This document shows, piece after piece, positions 47,587 to 58,854 of a stretch of DNA of 64,000 nt; position 1 is the first letter of the stretch, and each line of letters starts with the position of its first letter. Below the pieces are notes generated by a model. The model searched no databases and was not told the origin of the DNA. It saw only the letters and a program-made list of their open reading frames with translations. Both the position numbers and the translations under genes were made by a program. The stretch spans positions 620,001 through 684,000 of the forward strand of contig JAKLMB010000019.1 of assembly GCA_022813625.1 (NCBI GenBank), in the 5' to 3' direction. Origin of the DNA: Aaosphaeria pasadenensis. Taxonomy: Eukaryota; Ascomycota; Dothideomycetes; Pleosporales.

Positions 47587-49716
47587 ATGGCGAGATTCGA
47601 TACTTCGATGGCCGACCTGGCATCATCTCTCCACCCTTTCCTTCAGACTTTGCAGCATCAATCTGCGGAATCCTTGGTACAGGCATTGAAGCCACAGACA
47701 GTCACAGATCGAGTAGCTGTCTTATTATTCCTTTTATCTGCCTTCGGATATCTCTCGCGGGGACGCGTATGGGATAAGCCGGATCCCTATCACAACGTCT
47801 GGTTCGAGCGCCCTCAGCAAGAGGGGGGAAATACATCGCAGAAACACACAGAGACATCCAGGGATGTTTCGCAGCGACTAGAGGAAGGCAAATATCAATG
47901 TGTCATCTTCTGGGGTTCACAATCAGGCACCTCAGAGCGATTTGCTGAGGCGTTGGGTCGAGAATGCTCAAGTAGATTTGGCATCAACGCTCTTGTCGCC
48001 GACCTATCAGATTTCGAACCAGAATCAATCAGCTCGATCTCCCAGAACCATTTCGCGATATTCCTTCTCAGCACCTACGGCGAAGGAGATCCAAGCGATA
48101 ACACTACGGGCTTATGGGACTGGATCAAGTCAATAAAGGACAATGAGAAATCACTGAGAAATCTCCGCTATCTGGCATTTGGGCTCGGGAATAGCAATTA
48201 CAAGTACTACAACCGCGTGCTTGATGTAGTAGCAGATGCCCTCGATGAAACCGGTGCGACAGCCCTAATTCCACGTGGGAGGGCGGACGATGCCACTGGC
48301 GGAACAGAGGAGGACTTCCAGGCTTGGAAAGACGATGTCTTCGCCCTTTTCCGAAAGATGGGCTATTCAGAGAGGCCAATCAAATACGAACCCTCGATTG
48401 AGGTCTCATTCACGACAGGCGAGGAACCTCGAGAGTCAACTACGTCTGTAACACACCAAAAGTCGAACCTGAACTCGAACATCGCCTCTCTGCCGATTCG
48501 AAATGCCCGCGAGCTTTTCACCGCAGGAGATCGCAACTGCATACACCTAGAGTTGGACCTCGGACATCACGAATTGGGGTACAAGACCGGTGATCACATT
48601 GGCATATGGCCCACCAACCCCGACCAGGAAGTCAATCGGCTCTTCGAAGTCTTAGGTCTCACCGCACGTAGGCAGGAGACTGTTAAGATCACAGCTTTGG
48701 ATGGTTCATGCAAGAACAAGCTTCCTCCGCTCACTACTCTGGAGGCTGCCTTCCGCCATCATCTCGAAATCTGCGCTCCTGTGCCCCGCAAGACATTCGT
48801 AGATATCGCCGAGTTCGCCGCATCGCCAGACGTCAAGTCTAAGCTTTTATACTATGGCCAGGATAGGGACTGTTATGCCCAGCTTGCAGCAAGTACCCAC
48901 CTCAACTTTGCTCGCTTGTTGCAGCTCGTCGGACCTGGTCACGTCTGGGATTCGCTGCCGCTCTCTTTCGTCCTGGATACTCTGCTTCCGTTACAACCAC
49001 GTTACTACTCCATTTCTTCCAGCTCGGTCATATCGCCTCGTCGTATTGCTGTCACCGCTCTGGTTGTCAACCATAATCTATCACCAGAGTCCGTCATTCC
49101 CGGATTGGCATCGAATTATCTACTCTCAGCAACAAAGCTACCAAACAATGCTTCGGGACCATCGCCCTCCTACAGCCTTCAAGAATCTCCCGAGGGTGAA
49201 GGTGGAAGGCTATATGCCCATGTAAGGAAGTCAAAATTCAAGCTTCCATTGACCTCTTCCACGCCTCTCGTTCTCATCAGTGCGGGAACCGGTTTTGCCC
49301 CGTTCCGTGCATTCATTGCCGAGCGTGCAAAGTTACACGCATTGGGCAAGCCCGTGGGCCACATGCTCGTCTTCTTCGGATGTAGGAGTGCAGAATCAGA
49401 CTACATCTATCGCGACGAGCTTGAGAAATTCCAAACTCAACTGGGAGACCGGCTAGAGATCGTAACTGCCTTCTCAAGGGACGGCAACAAAAAGGTGTAT
49501 GTTCAGGATCGAGTGGCGGAGAACAGCACACGAGTCTTGGAGATGTTGGATGCGGGAGCTAATATGTATATTTGCGGCAAGGCTAGCATGGCACGTGAGG
49601 TCGACCGAAAGCTTGAAGATGCAAAGGTAGCCAGCGGCTCCGGTGAATCGGAGGTGAAAGCGTGGACTGATGCATTGAAGAAGCGCGGCAAATGGAAAGC
49701 GGATGTCTGGGGTTAG
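47587..49716 (+). CDS. NADPH-cytochrome P450 reductase (paralogue next to P450)
   Basis: Single-exon diflavin reductase of 709 residues that transfers electrons from NADPH through FAD and FMN to P450s. It has an N-terminal membrane segment (VAVLLFLLSAFGYL). FMN-domain motifs are FWGSQSGTSERFAEAL, STYGEGDPSDNTTG and FGLGNSNYKYYN. The connecting and FAD domain has PRYYSISSSS. NADPH-binding motifs are ISAGTGFAPFRAFIAER, FFGCRSAESDYIY and MYICGKASMAREVD. The C-terminus is DVWG, with the FAD-stacking Trp. The ATG at 47587 is used; the longer frame starts from TTG. Fungi normally have a housekeeping reductase, so a copy divergent from a P450 suggests a dedicated partner. I cannot see whether a second copy exists in this genome. 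Confidence 0.93.
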   Translation: MARFDTSMADLASSLHPFLQTLQHQSAESLVQALKPQTVTDRVAVLLFLLSAFGYLSRGRVWDKPDPYHNVWFERPQQEGGNTSQKHTETSRDVSQRLEEGKYQCVIFWGSQSGTSERFAEALGRECSSRFGINALVADLSDFEPESISSISQNHFAIFLLSTYGEGDPSDNTTGLWDWIKSIKDNEKSLRNLRYLAFGLGNSNYKYYNRVLDVVADALDETGATALIPRGRADDATGGTEEDFQAWKDDVFALFRKMGYSERPIKYEPSIEVSFTTGEEPRESTTSVTHQKSNLNSNIASLPIRNARELFTAGDRNCIHLELDLGHHELGYKTGDHIGIWPTNPDQEVNRLFEVLGLTARRQETVKITALDGSCKNKLPPLTTLEAAFRHHLEICAPVPRKTFVDIAEFAASPDVKSKLLYYGQDRDCYAQLAASTHLNFARLLQLVGPGHVWDSLPLSFVLDTLLPLQPRYYSISSSSVISPRRIAVTALVVNHNLSPESVIPGLASNYLLSATKLPNNASGPSPSYSLQESPEGEGGRLYAHVRKSKFKLPLTSSTPLVLISAGTGFAPFRAFIAERAKLHALGKPVGHMLVFFGCRSAESDYIYRDELEKFQTQLGDRLEIVTAFSRDGNKKVYVQDRVAENSTRVLEMLDAGANMYICGKASMAREVDRKLEDAKVASGSGESEVKAWTDALKKRGKWKADVWG

Positions 49717-49869
49717 AGGTGCCTTTGAATCTTTAGAAATAGACACTTGTTAGACTAAAATATATGCCCTAGCTTGATGTTCCGAAGATGTCAATATATC
49801 ACTCTTAAATCCTCACAAGTAAACATGATGTACCACAGACGTTTCCGATATAGATGATATAAAATCAGA

Positions 49870-52067
49870 TCAATTGGACCATTGTTCCTGTAGATCGAGA
49901 ACGACCTTATCGGTTCTCCAGCCTATGTGGTGCTGTAGGCCTTGAAGGTATTTAATACAAGCCGCTTGTTCATCCTTGTCCACCACATAGGCACCACATG
50001 CGCTCAGAATGTGACTTCCCTGAAACATTGCATTGCCACAATGAGAATTGCTGACGCCATAGCCGATCACAATTCGTATGTGCTTGCGAATGGCAGCATC
50101 CGTCTGTCGCCTGGATCGCACACCCGCTAGACCTACCAGCGACGCGTGTGGAGAGTAGATAGCGAGGATTATCTTGCAAAGGTGGTAATATTGTAAACCA
50201 ATTGCAACTACGCCTTGGGGAGTAGGGAGCGCAGGCCAGCGTCCACTGAATTCTTTCCCGGCGTCGGGCTCCATGAACCTATGTATGAGTGGTTAATGAA
50301 GTACTTGTATCGGTTGTGTCGGTCAATATACGTACAAAGCTGAAAATGTCCAAGGTTTTGTTCTCTCCCACTCGTCAACATCGGCATTTAATTCCATCCA
50401 CTTGTCCCTGGTGATCAATTGACCTTGACTCTCCTCGAATACATGTTGTAGGACAACGGCAAATTGGAAAATAATGCGATTTGTCCAAGACTCGTCATCA
50501 AAATCGCGGAAGACGGCTGAGTGGCGATAATTATCCAGGGATAAATTCAAAGGTTGCTGGCTCGTGAGCGAAACGTAGATGTGTTGGCGTAGAGAAACCC
50601 AAGAGGCCGATTCACGTAAGCCGCCGTCCGCAGCGAATGACGAAATACTGTTGAGAATCCGTGCAGTTCCAAAATGATGGCACAGCTCATCAGACTCGCC
50701 CATTTCTTCATGAAGCCGTAGCAGGATTACCTACATCAACTATCAATACTACCCGTAAGTTAGGGGTAAGAAGAGACTTACAGCCACGAGGAAGTTTTCA
50801 TCCCAATGGGCAAGAGGATCTTCTAGAGCTACAATGAGCGCCTGGAGGCAATTGTCGATGTAAGGTTGAGATAAGTCGGTAGGGACCTTCTCTAGGAGCC
50901 AGAGATGGCGCGAAGCAAGACCAAGAATACCATTGAGAATGACCGGAAACTGAGCTGCACGTTTAGGTACCTCCTTACCAAAGTGATACTTTGCATCACA
51001 AACGTCTATCCAAGGGGTACAGTGCACGAGGAAATGATGGAAAAGACGAGCTTCGTGGGTGCTTTTTACGGGCCAGCGTAGATTAAGAGATGTATGTGGG
51101 GAAAAGGCGGTACTGGAGAATGGCGAGATGGTAGTGTCGTGTGTGGGTGGTGACTGGATGATGGAACTCTGGCTATGATCTGTTATTGAGTGTGGATTTG
51201 AGAAGGTCGGTAGTGGGCTGGTCTCATCGAGTTTGGTTGGGTTTAGTGAAGTCAGACCATGAAGAGTACTTTCCAAGGCCTTGTTGATCGGGGTGGAAAT
51301 GGAAGCAATGTCGGAAGGAGAATTGATCAAAGCAGGGGGGTCATGCGACATTCCAGAATTGTGGGAGTCTGTCCTGTGGAGGGCATGGAGATCGACTGAG
51401 TTTGATGATCGATGCGCGAATGTGTAAGTCGAAGCATCCGTGTTGTCAAGTCGAAGGTCCTCGACAGATGGATCCCAGTCTATACTTGATTGACCCACAG
51501 GCTCAGAGGCAGTTGGGTCTTCATCTGCTACTTTCGATACATTTGGCTCCAACTCTAGATCCTCGTCATCCCCTTCCGTATTTGGAGATATAAATCGTAC
51601 TGAACGTTAGTCAGCGGATACAGGAATGAGTGCATTAGGTGCGTGGTGCCAGGGGTACTAGCAGATACAATCACAGTATTGAGGGATGGGAAAAGGAAAA
51701 CCCACAGGCGCTGGGAATGTCGACCCAAGTCTGGCTCCTTTGGAACTCGAGAGATTGTTCGGCAGATCCGACCTCTTCGCCCGCGTTGAACTTGACCGAA
51801 GTCACGGGTCGGAAGCGAAAGGCATTGGCCCTGATGCAGGTCCGGCTTCGTTCCGAGCAATATTTACACTTTTCTGAATCTCGGAGCTTGACGCCTGTGT
51901 GACTGGTTCAGTACTGGATCACGACCCCATGGGGTAGCGGGGGGTTGTTGGTCTGACATTTGATATGACGTTCACGACAGGCCTTGCTATACGATGTTTC
52001 AGCATTGATGGAAGATATGAACATGAGCGATCGGAGGGAAGACTGACCAGCCGCTACGCTGTCGCAT
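49870..52067 (-). CDS. Zn2Cys6 transcription factor next to the P450/reductase pair
   Basis: Six exons: 52067-52048, 51986-51958, 51894-51706, 51599-50782, 50730-50336 and 50278-49870. They total exactly 620 codons (619 residues). The zinc cluster is split over three tiny exons: MRQRSGCKACRERHIKC joins VKLRDSEKCKYC and then SERSRTC. This gives C7-x2-C10-x6-C17-x8-C26-x2-C29-x6-C36. Without removing the 61- and 63-base introns the first and third cysteines disappear. The C-terminal two thirds carry the fungal-specific domain (PF11951) with FLVHCTPWIDVCD and FPVILNGILGLASRHLWLL. It may control the P450/reductase pair on its left or the dehydrogenase on its right. Position cannot decide. Confidence 0.87.
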
Positions 52068-53609
52068 AGTTTCGAAGAGAAGCTCACCTGAGGTGGACTG
52101 ATGAGCATGGAGCAGGAGAGGTGAAATGCGGAGAATCCATCCATTTTCATTATTATTATTATAAGGGCGATGAAAAGGATGTGTTTGGCTAGTAAGCTAC
52201 CACGGCTACTACGCGACACTTCCCCCGCTTTCTGGGGTCGTGGAGGCTGATGGTCTGGGGACGGCCCCAATGTAAGGGAAATGGTTTGGTTGGCTGGCTC
52301 ATGGCAGTTTGTCGAATCCATCAAAGGACATTACTACTACTCGTAGGAGTCCTATAGCGTAGTCTGTTCAATTACACTGTCACTGGAACCAAGACTGGCT
52401 ACCTCATGGAGGGGGAATTGGTTGACCAAGCACTCGCCCATTCCATTACCCACGGGGCCACGCTATCCGCTATTTTGTTTTAGCATGAACCGTAACCTGA
52501 ACTATTACAAGTATCACTCGTGCATTGTTACCTCATATCGATTCCTTGAATGGGGGCAGGTAACCAATGGAGTAATAGTATCCGGATGGGGAGGTCTGGT
52601 GTCATTCCGGTAATGGAAGTCAACGCCGCATGTTGCTACTTCTTATCCTTAGTCCACGCACTACTCATAGTACCCAAGCCTCATCTCCTTAGTCTACTGG
52701 AAATGGAAGTGGGTAGCGGACTATAACCGGTATAGATCATCGAAAAGGGCCGAAGCGTCGTTTTCTGTCGCCGTTGTACTTTTTGGCGTTTATCTTCGCC
52801 ACTGTCAATGTGCATTGTTGCGATTGTTCTTCGCAGTCTCATTTTCATGCTGTGTCTGAGTGATATTGGTCTTTGTTCTTGATTCCAAAGACAATCAGTA
52901 CGAAGAACGATGAATAGCATTGCACAGATCGGAGGTAATCACCATCTCCGACCTTCTGAGTGGATTCGGTCGGTAGGCACAAGTCCAGTTCAAACCTCAC
53001 ACTACAAGAAAATACCGGTCGCACATACTACTACGTATTCCGTATACGAATAGTAAGCAAGATGCGCAGTTAACTGACTAGTCAACTATCTTTGAGGGAA
53101 TAGTGGCCGACACCGCGATAATCGGCAACCAACGAAAAAGAAAAATGGAGAGTGTCCTCGGTTGAAGATTTCATCAAGGAACTGCGAAAACCTCCTCCGA
53201 GCATGAATCAAACGCTTAGCGCAGTCATCTGACACCTTCTTGCGTTCGTAAACCAAGGCACTACCAATGGATATGTGCCTGAATACCCCACGATCGCCCC
53301 CCATTGCCGGCCATGAGTTTGGTCCAGGCGGTTGGTTGCTCCCCACACGCTTACCCCGTGCAAAAACCTCCTCCGAGATGTACCAAAACCACCAACAGAA
53401 TGCCATCTAGCACAATGTTTCTCTGTGCGAAAACCTCCTCCGAATAACAATTAAAACCTCCATAGTCTTTCACACAATTGAATAAATATCCAAAGTTGCA
53501 GCACGCCCCAACATGTCTCAATCACTCCAGCCTTCTCTTCTCTTCTCACCCATCGCATTCTCCAGGCCTTCCTTCTCACCACGTCTTCAACCGATTTCTA
53601 CCTTGCACA
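52068..53609. promoter_or_regulatory. Divergent region between Zn2Cys6 factor and Gfo/Idh/MocA gene
   Basis: 1.54 kb between divergent starts. The right part has three exact copies of AAAACCTCCTCCGA plus a partial copy, listed separately. ORFs at 53086-53450 on the minus strand cover these repeats and are not genes. Confidence 0.5.
53187..53461 (+). promoter_or_regulatory. Three exact copies of a 14-base element plus a partial copy
   Basis: AAAACCTCCTCCGA occurs at 53187-53200, 53363-53376 and 53430-53443. A shortened copy, AAAACCTCC, is at 53453-53461. All copies are in the same orientation, and each full copy is preceded by TGCG or TGCA. The complement begins TCGGAGGAGG and so contains a CGG triplet of the kind zinc-cluster proteins bind. 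The last full copy is 167 bases before the dehydrogenase ATG. Likely binding sites for a pathway regulator. Confidence 0.55.
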
Positions 53610-54790
53610 ATGGCACCACGTAAACTCAGAATCGCAGCAGCTGGCCTTGGCCGTATGGGCCACCGCCATGCTCTCAACTTCCTCAACCGCACCCCCCGAG
53701 CCGAGCTTGTCGCTGCTTTCACACCTGACCCGAAAGAATTGCAATGGGGCAAGCAACATCTCGAGCCCTTTGGCGTGACCCTCTATGACGACTATGATAA
53801 AATGCTTGAGCACACTGCGCTCGATGCCGTTGTTATCGGCACTGCAACCTCTGTGCATGCGGAAGAAGCCATCAAAGCTATGGAGAAGAACCTACATGTC
53901 TTGTGCGAGAAGCCTCTCTCCACCAGCATCGAGATCGTATGACCCCCTCTACAGCGATCCTGTTAAAAGCCCCTTCTAACCTTTCATAAAGTGCCGCGAA
54001 GTTGTTGAGGCCGCGAAGAAACGACCACATCTCAAGGTCATGTGCGGCTTCTCGCGCCGATTCGACGACAGCTACCGTGATGCCTTCAACAAGGCCGAGC
54101 AAGGCCTCATCGGACGACCAACAATCTTGAGGTCCCAAACGTGCGATAAGCACGATCCCTCCGGTAAGCATATATTCCACACTAAACTACACTTTTACAC
54201 GACGATGCTGATTAATATCAGGCTTCTTTGTCGAGTATGCTGCCTGGTCTGGCGGTGTCTTTGTTGACATGGCTGTCCATGACATTGATTTGACCCTTTG
54301 GTTCTTCGGAGATGATATCGTGCCCAAGTCTATCTCTGCCCATGGTGTGGTAGCCGTCCAGCCCGGTCTCAAGCAACACAAGGACTATGACAACGCAGTA
54401 GGCATTGTTGAGTTCTGGAACGGAAAAATCGCCCATTACTACTGCTCTCGCATGATGGCACACGGCCAGGAGGATGTGACCGAGATCATCGGTACGGAGG
54501 GCAAGCTCAGCGTCAATCTCAACCCTCAGAACAACCTTGTCAATTACTACCATGCTGGCGGTATTACCAGGGAGATTCCTGCACATTATTACGGAAGGTT
54601 CGAGATGGCTTTCGTGCGTGAGGCAAATGAATTTGCCGCCGCGTGCCTTGACGATACACCTCTTCCTATGAAGCTCAGGAATGCAGTCAAGGCTGTCGAA
54701 ATCGGTGCATGGCTTCAGGAGGCTCTGGTATCCGGCAAGCAAATTCATTTCGATGAGACAGGAAGGCGGGTTGAGAAGGCAAGCCTATAA
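53610..54790 (+). CDS. Gfo/Idh/MocA-family NAD(P)-dependent oxidoreductase (inositol 2-dehydrogenase-like)
   Basis: Three exons, 53610-53936, 53992-54163 and 54222-54790, give 355 residues, the normal family length. The N-terminal Rossmann motif is AAGLGRMGHRHA (Gly at 12, 14 and 17). CEKPLS near residue 97 supplies the conserved EKP lysine. The second domain includes DMAVHDIDLTLWFFGDD, with the Asp and His of the active site. Members oxidise sugars, sugar acids or inositols, mostly with NAD. The sequence resembles IolG-type inositol 2-dehydrogenases, but specificity cannot be read. It is followed by a Zn2Cys6 regulator, an aldolase and a transporter, suggesting a catabolic unit. The promoter holds the repeated CCTCCTCCGA element. 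Confidence 0.9.
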
Positions 54791-55473
54791 GGAGATTGCG
54801 CAGAGTAGAACAACAAGTTAGATAGGTGTACATAAAATTTATTCACGATTTCCAGAACTCAGAAAAAAGTAGCAATCACTATTTACATGGAGGACTTCCT
54901 GAATTCCTTGGTTTCAACCTACTGTTGGATCCATAACTTGGCTACGTACCTCTTAGAGATACTTTTTATAATGTCCCGAAGACTGGTTGTACATCGAGCC
55001 AGCTCCGGAACAGAAAAAGAGAAACCACTTTAAATGAATTTAGTTTCATGATCCTATATTCGGATGCAAATGATCTGTAGGTGTTTTCTAGCAATCTATG
55101 TAGTCAATGTTGGATTTCATGGAAGCAATGCTCCAGCGTTGATCGCGGGGTGCATGAAGTATTAACCTATTCGTCCTTAATACACATAGAGGATGAACTT
55201 AAATCGAAGAATAATAGAATAAAAGATATATACCCGGATTAAGGCGAAGATATCACCACATATTATTTGAACCATGCGGGCTCCATCATAGTCACGTGAT
55301 CCACCCGTGTCCCCAATCCCCGCGTTTTCACGTCGGTAGGAGCATCTCCCGACACGATTTCTACACAAGTTTGCGCTTGCTGTCTCGACTCAACTCCTGT
55401 AAATCCTACCGGTTCCAGGCCGGCTCTCACAGATTGCGACCGACACGCCCATCGATGAGTCGCATAAATCTCT
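54791..55473. promoter_or_regulatory. Intergenic/promoter of the third Zn2Cys6 gene
   Basis: 683 bases. An imperfect inverted repeat, GTCGG (55332-55336) and CCGAC (55349-55353), frames 12 bases and contains CGG/CCG triplets, as in zinc-cluster binding sites. Nothing else was recognised. Confidence 0.35.
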
Positions 55474-57506
55474 ATGTCCACTCAAGAAAAGCCAACACCA
55501 TCAACTCCTTCGTCATCTATTGAACCAACTGGACAACCGCGTCCAGCAAGGTCCAAAAACGGCTGCAATGCTTGTCGGTAAATCAGTTCTATCCTCATGT
55601 GGTCTCGAAGTTCACCCCTACTCGAACACAGCTGATCATACCATAGGCGAAGAAAAGTCAGATGTAATGAGAGGCGTCCACGTTGCGCCCATTGCGAAAG
55701 GTTGAATTTGGATTGCACGTGGAATCGGGTACCGGTTGCTCGAAGTCACTCCGAGGCAGCAAGTTCCCAGCCCCAATTCACCACAACTCAACAGCAGCAC
55801 TCCAATTCCCATGCCGGGATGCAAGCTTGGGACGGTTTGGGTGCGAGTGGAAATGCCTTCTTTGACTTCTCTGGGCCCCTTGGTATGGGCACCTGGGATG
55901 AGGCAATGTTGTTAAGCCCCAACTCCTGGCCATCTGATCCTGCGATGGCCGTAGGCAATGCGGCACCATTGGAGATTGTTCCACATCCAATTCACCAGCA
56001 AAATCAGTCTAGCACCAACGACCAGTGGACAGGGGAGCAACAGTTCTCGAGGATGCATTCCGGTAGTGTAAGCTCGATTCCAGATCGGGGTCTGCAGCAC
56101 CCAGACCCAGCATCGACATCTCCATTCTCTACCGAAGGCGGACCAAATACTTCCAATGACGAGGAGCTACTTGTCAACACCTTCTTGGGCATGTTGATGC
56201 CACCCATTCTCACCCCAGTGGAGATCGGTCCAAAGTGGGCATCAACCCGTGCATTCTTTGGAACAATGGCTACAGAATCACCGCTTGTTCGTGGCGCCAT
56301 CATGGCATTTGCTGCTATGCAGATGCGGCGGAGTGGACTGGTGGCTGTGACCACTACACGTGACTGGAGATCTCTGTACGATAAGGCGGCTAGGCAACTT
56401 TCCAGCCTTTTGAATAAGAGGAATGAGGATGTGGAGGGAAAATCTAAAGACAATCTAAAGCATATCCTAGCTGCCCTCTTCCTCCTCACGTATACAGATG
56501 TGAGTTATTACCCTGGGACACCTTCAATTCCATTGTGCCATCTACCTGCTACCATGGAAGACGATGTATGCGGCTGGACTAATCTTTTGGGTAGCTCCTT
56601 ACGGAGACTCTTCCACGCGCACATGCAAACCTTAGGGAGGCATACAGTTTGATCCAGAATACCAACAAAGAATCATTCACTGTTCCTGAGAGACGCCTCA
56701 TCTCATGGCTTCGACTATTGGATGCCCGCGCAGTATCCACTGCAGGTGGCGAAGGACTCTTTCTGGCTGACACGGATGAGTCACTGTTTGATGCGTCTCC
56801 AGCCGCCAATCCGGCCTCAGAACCTGAAACGCTCGACACTGAGATAGAGGAGATACTATTCGATGTGTTGTATCATCCGGGCATTGTATTCTACCAAAAA
56901 GTCCAGTCATTCGTTGGCCGCATCACAAGAATCGACCCATGGCATCGAAGCCGTGGTACTGTACAGGATGAAACTGAGGTCATGGCTTTGGCTGCCCAGA
57001 TATCCCAAGACTTGCACGCATTGTACGGCCAGAGGCCTGCCTTGATGGACCATGCAGTTGCCGGCAACCTCACAGAGAAGCATTTAGCAAAGAATCTTGC
57101 AGCCGCTCTGACACGGAGCTTTCGAACTTATTTGGCCAACTACTACGCCTCCTTCCTGCACCTACATCGCGTGGCATATGTACAGTACCCGAAGACTAAG
57201 GACGTCAACTCAGCGATCGAAAACATCAAGAAACTATCGCATCTTATGGCTGGTACGGACGAGTCACTGCCTGTAAATGTGCTGTGGCCGCTACTGATGT
57301 GGGGCTGTGAAGAGGATAATCTGGACGAACGAAGGTGGATATTGGCGACCATTAGAGGGCTTGAAGGTATTGCAACAAATGCAAAAGCTACCGCCGATCT
57401 CCTCGAGGAAGTCCAACGCCGCCAAGATGAAGGAAAGCGAAGAATGGATGTGCGGTCGGTCAGTCAGGAGCATTTTGCAAAGACCCACCATTTTGCGATT
57501 GTATGA
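55474..57506 (+). CDS. Zn2Cys6 transcription factor of the sugar-acid-type cluster
   Basis: Three exons, 55474-55577, 55647-56499 and 56595-57506, give 622 residues. The first intron splits the zinc cluster. Spliced, it reads NGCNACRRRKVRC and then NERRPRCAHCERLNLDC, with C31-x2-C34-x6-C41-x6-C48-x2-C51-x6-C58. The second intron (95 bases, branch ACTAAT just before the acceptor) joins FLLTYTD to LLTETLPRAHANLREAYSL, a conserved stretch of the regulatory domain. An apparent stop at 56650-56652 is thereby avoided. It lies between the dehydrogenase and the aldolase, so it is the natural regulator candidate for that group. Binding-site preference is unknown. Confidence 0.87.
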
Positions 57507-57739
57507 GCCTCGTGCATGCGGTGCGAATCCATTGGAATGTATGCAGATTCTCGCGAACTTCTCTAACACCGAACTGTGACGGTCGCTCATTCTTGACAAG
57601 GATTCTATTCATTGTCCTTGCCCTATCGGTCTAATGTTTAATGCGAATAACATCGCTCCAAGTTCATGTTCCAGGCTTCCTAACAATACAATATTTTCCG
57701 CCGATAAATGTGGTGATGCGACGATTTAATTTGCCGACC

Positions 57740-58854
57740 CTACAAGGAAGACTCAATCTCATCCAAACCTGATACCTGTTTCAATATCCATTCACGCTTT
57801 TCTTGGCTTGTGAATCGAGGATACGGTTTCCGGCAATCAGCACTCGTCTCAGGATATCCTCTCTTCTTCGCCACGACCCACTTTGTTCCATTTATGCCAC
57901 CCTTTCCGAAACCCCATTCGGTGACGGAGAGCTTTATCTGTAAGGCAGATGCCTCTGCAAGCTTGCCGCTTTCGTAAAGATTGTACAACTGGACGCATGT
58001 CTAGAGATGAATCTTAGCAAAGTCCTCAAAAGCCGTAAGAGCAGCAGATGGATCGATCAGATGAACAGATGCCAACCCGAAATGAGACAAAATGAAATAC
58101 ACCAAGTACGTAAGCAACAAAGATTAGATGTTCATACCTTCGGATAGAGGTTGGCCACGCCCGTAATGCAGCCAGTGCCACCGACACTCATTGCAGGAAT
58201 AAGCCAGTCACTCTGGCCAGCCAGAGCGCAGAATTTCGAGGTGTCGAATGAAGCAGACACTCTTGAGACTTTTGCGATACCACCGCATGTGAGCTTGACC
58301 CCGACAATATTGGAATGCTTTCCGAGAACATCTAGACTCTCCGAATTTACGTCCAAGCCGGCAACGACTCCTGGGAAGTTGTAAATCAGGATTGGCACCG
58401 GACTCGAATCAGCTAATTCTTGGAAGAATTCAATAATGGCAGTCTGATCCATGGCGAAATGGAAGTAGGAAGGTACCAAAGCGAGGAATGCATCAGCACC
58501 GGCCTCTTTGGCCTCGACAGTCTGCCGGATAGCATCGCGAGTGCAACCCGCGACTCCACCAATTGTTATAGGAAGACTCGACTTTCCAAGTCGTTGAGCA
58601 GTCTTGCGGCAAGTTTGAACGAGTTGGGCCTTTTCGGATGAAGAAAGAGTTGCTGCTTCGCCGTTGGTTCCAGCAATGACAACACCATGGACGCCGTTGG
58701 AGATCACAAACTCGAAATGCTTCTCCTGTACATCCCAATCAATTTCTTGACCTTTGTCATTTCGGAAAAAGGTCAATGACGGAACGTGTATCCCCGGGGG
58801 GAAGGAGTATCTGGAGGCATTCGAACCGCTGGCCAATACTTCGTTGGAAGGCAT
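57740..58854 (-). CDS. DHDPS/N-acetylneuraminate lyase-family aldolase
   Basis: Class I aldolase of 325 residues in two exons, 58854-58138 and 58000-57740, with a 137-base intron. The TIM-barrel signatures are AGTNGEAATLS (residues 61-71, phosphate/keto-acid loop), ILIYNFPG (Tyr158) and GVKLTCGG with Lys187 as the Schiff-base residue. Fungal members include L-threo-3-deoxyhexulosonate aldolase and related 2-keto-3-deoxy sugar acid aldolases, which release pyruvate. True lysine synthesis through DHDPS does not occur in fungi, so a catabolic role is expected. The ATG at 58854 is preferred because the longer frame starts from GTG. It converges on the zinc-cluster gene and diverges from the MFS transporter. 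Confidence 0.9.

Noticed and set aside
56640..56652. Apparent frameshift in the third Zn2Cys6 gene
   Set aside because: The intron at 56500-56594, with a good branch site, joins the two conserved halves in phase.
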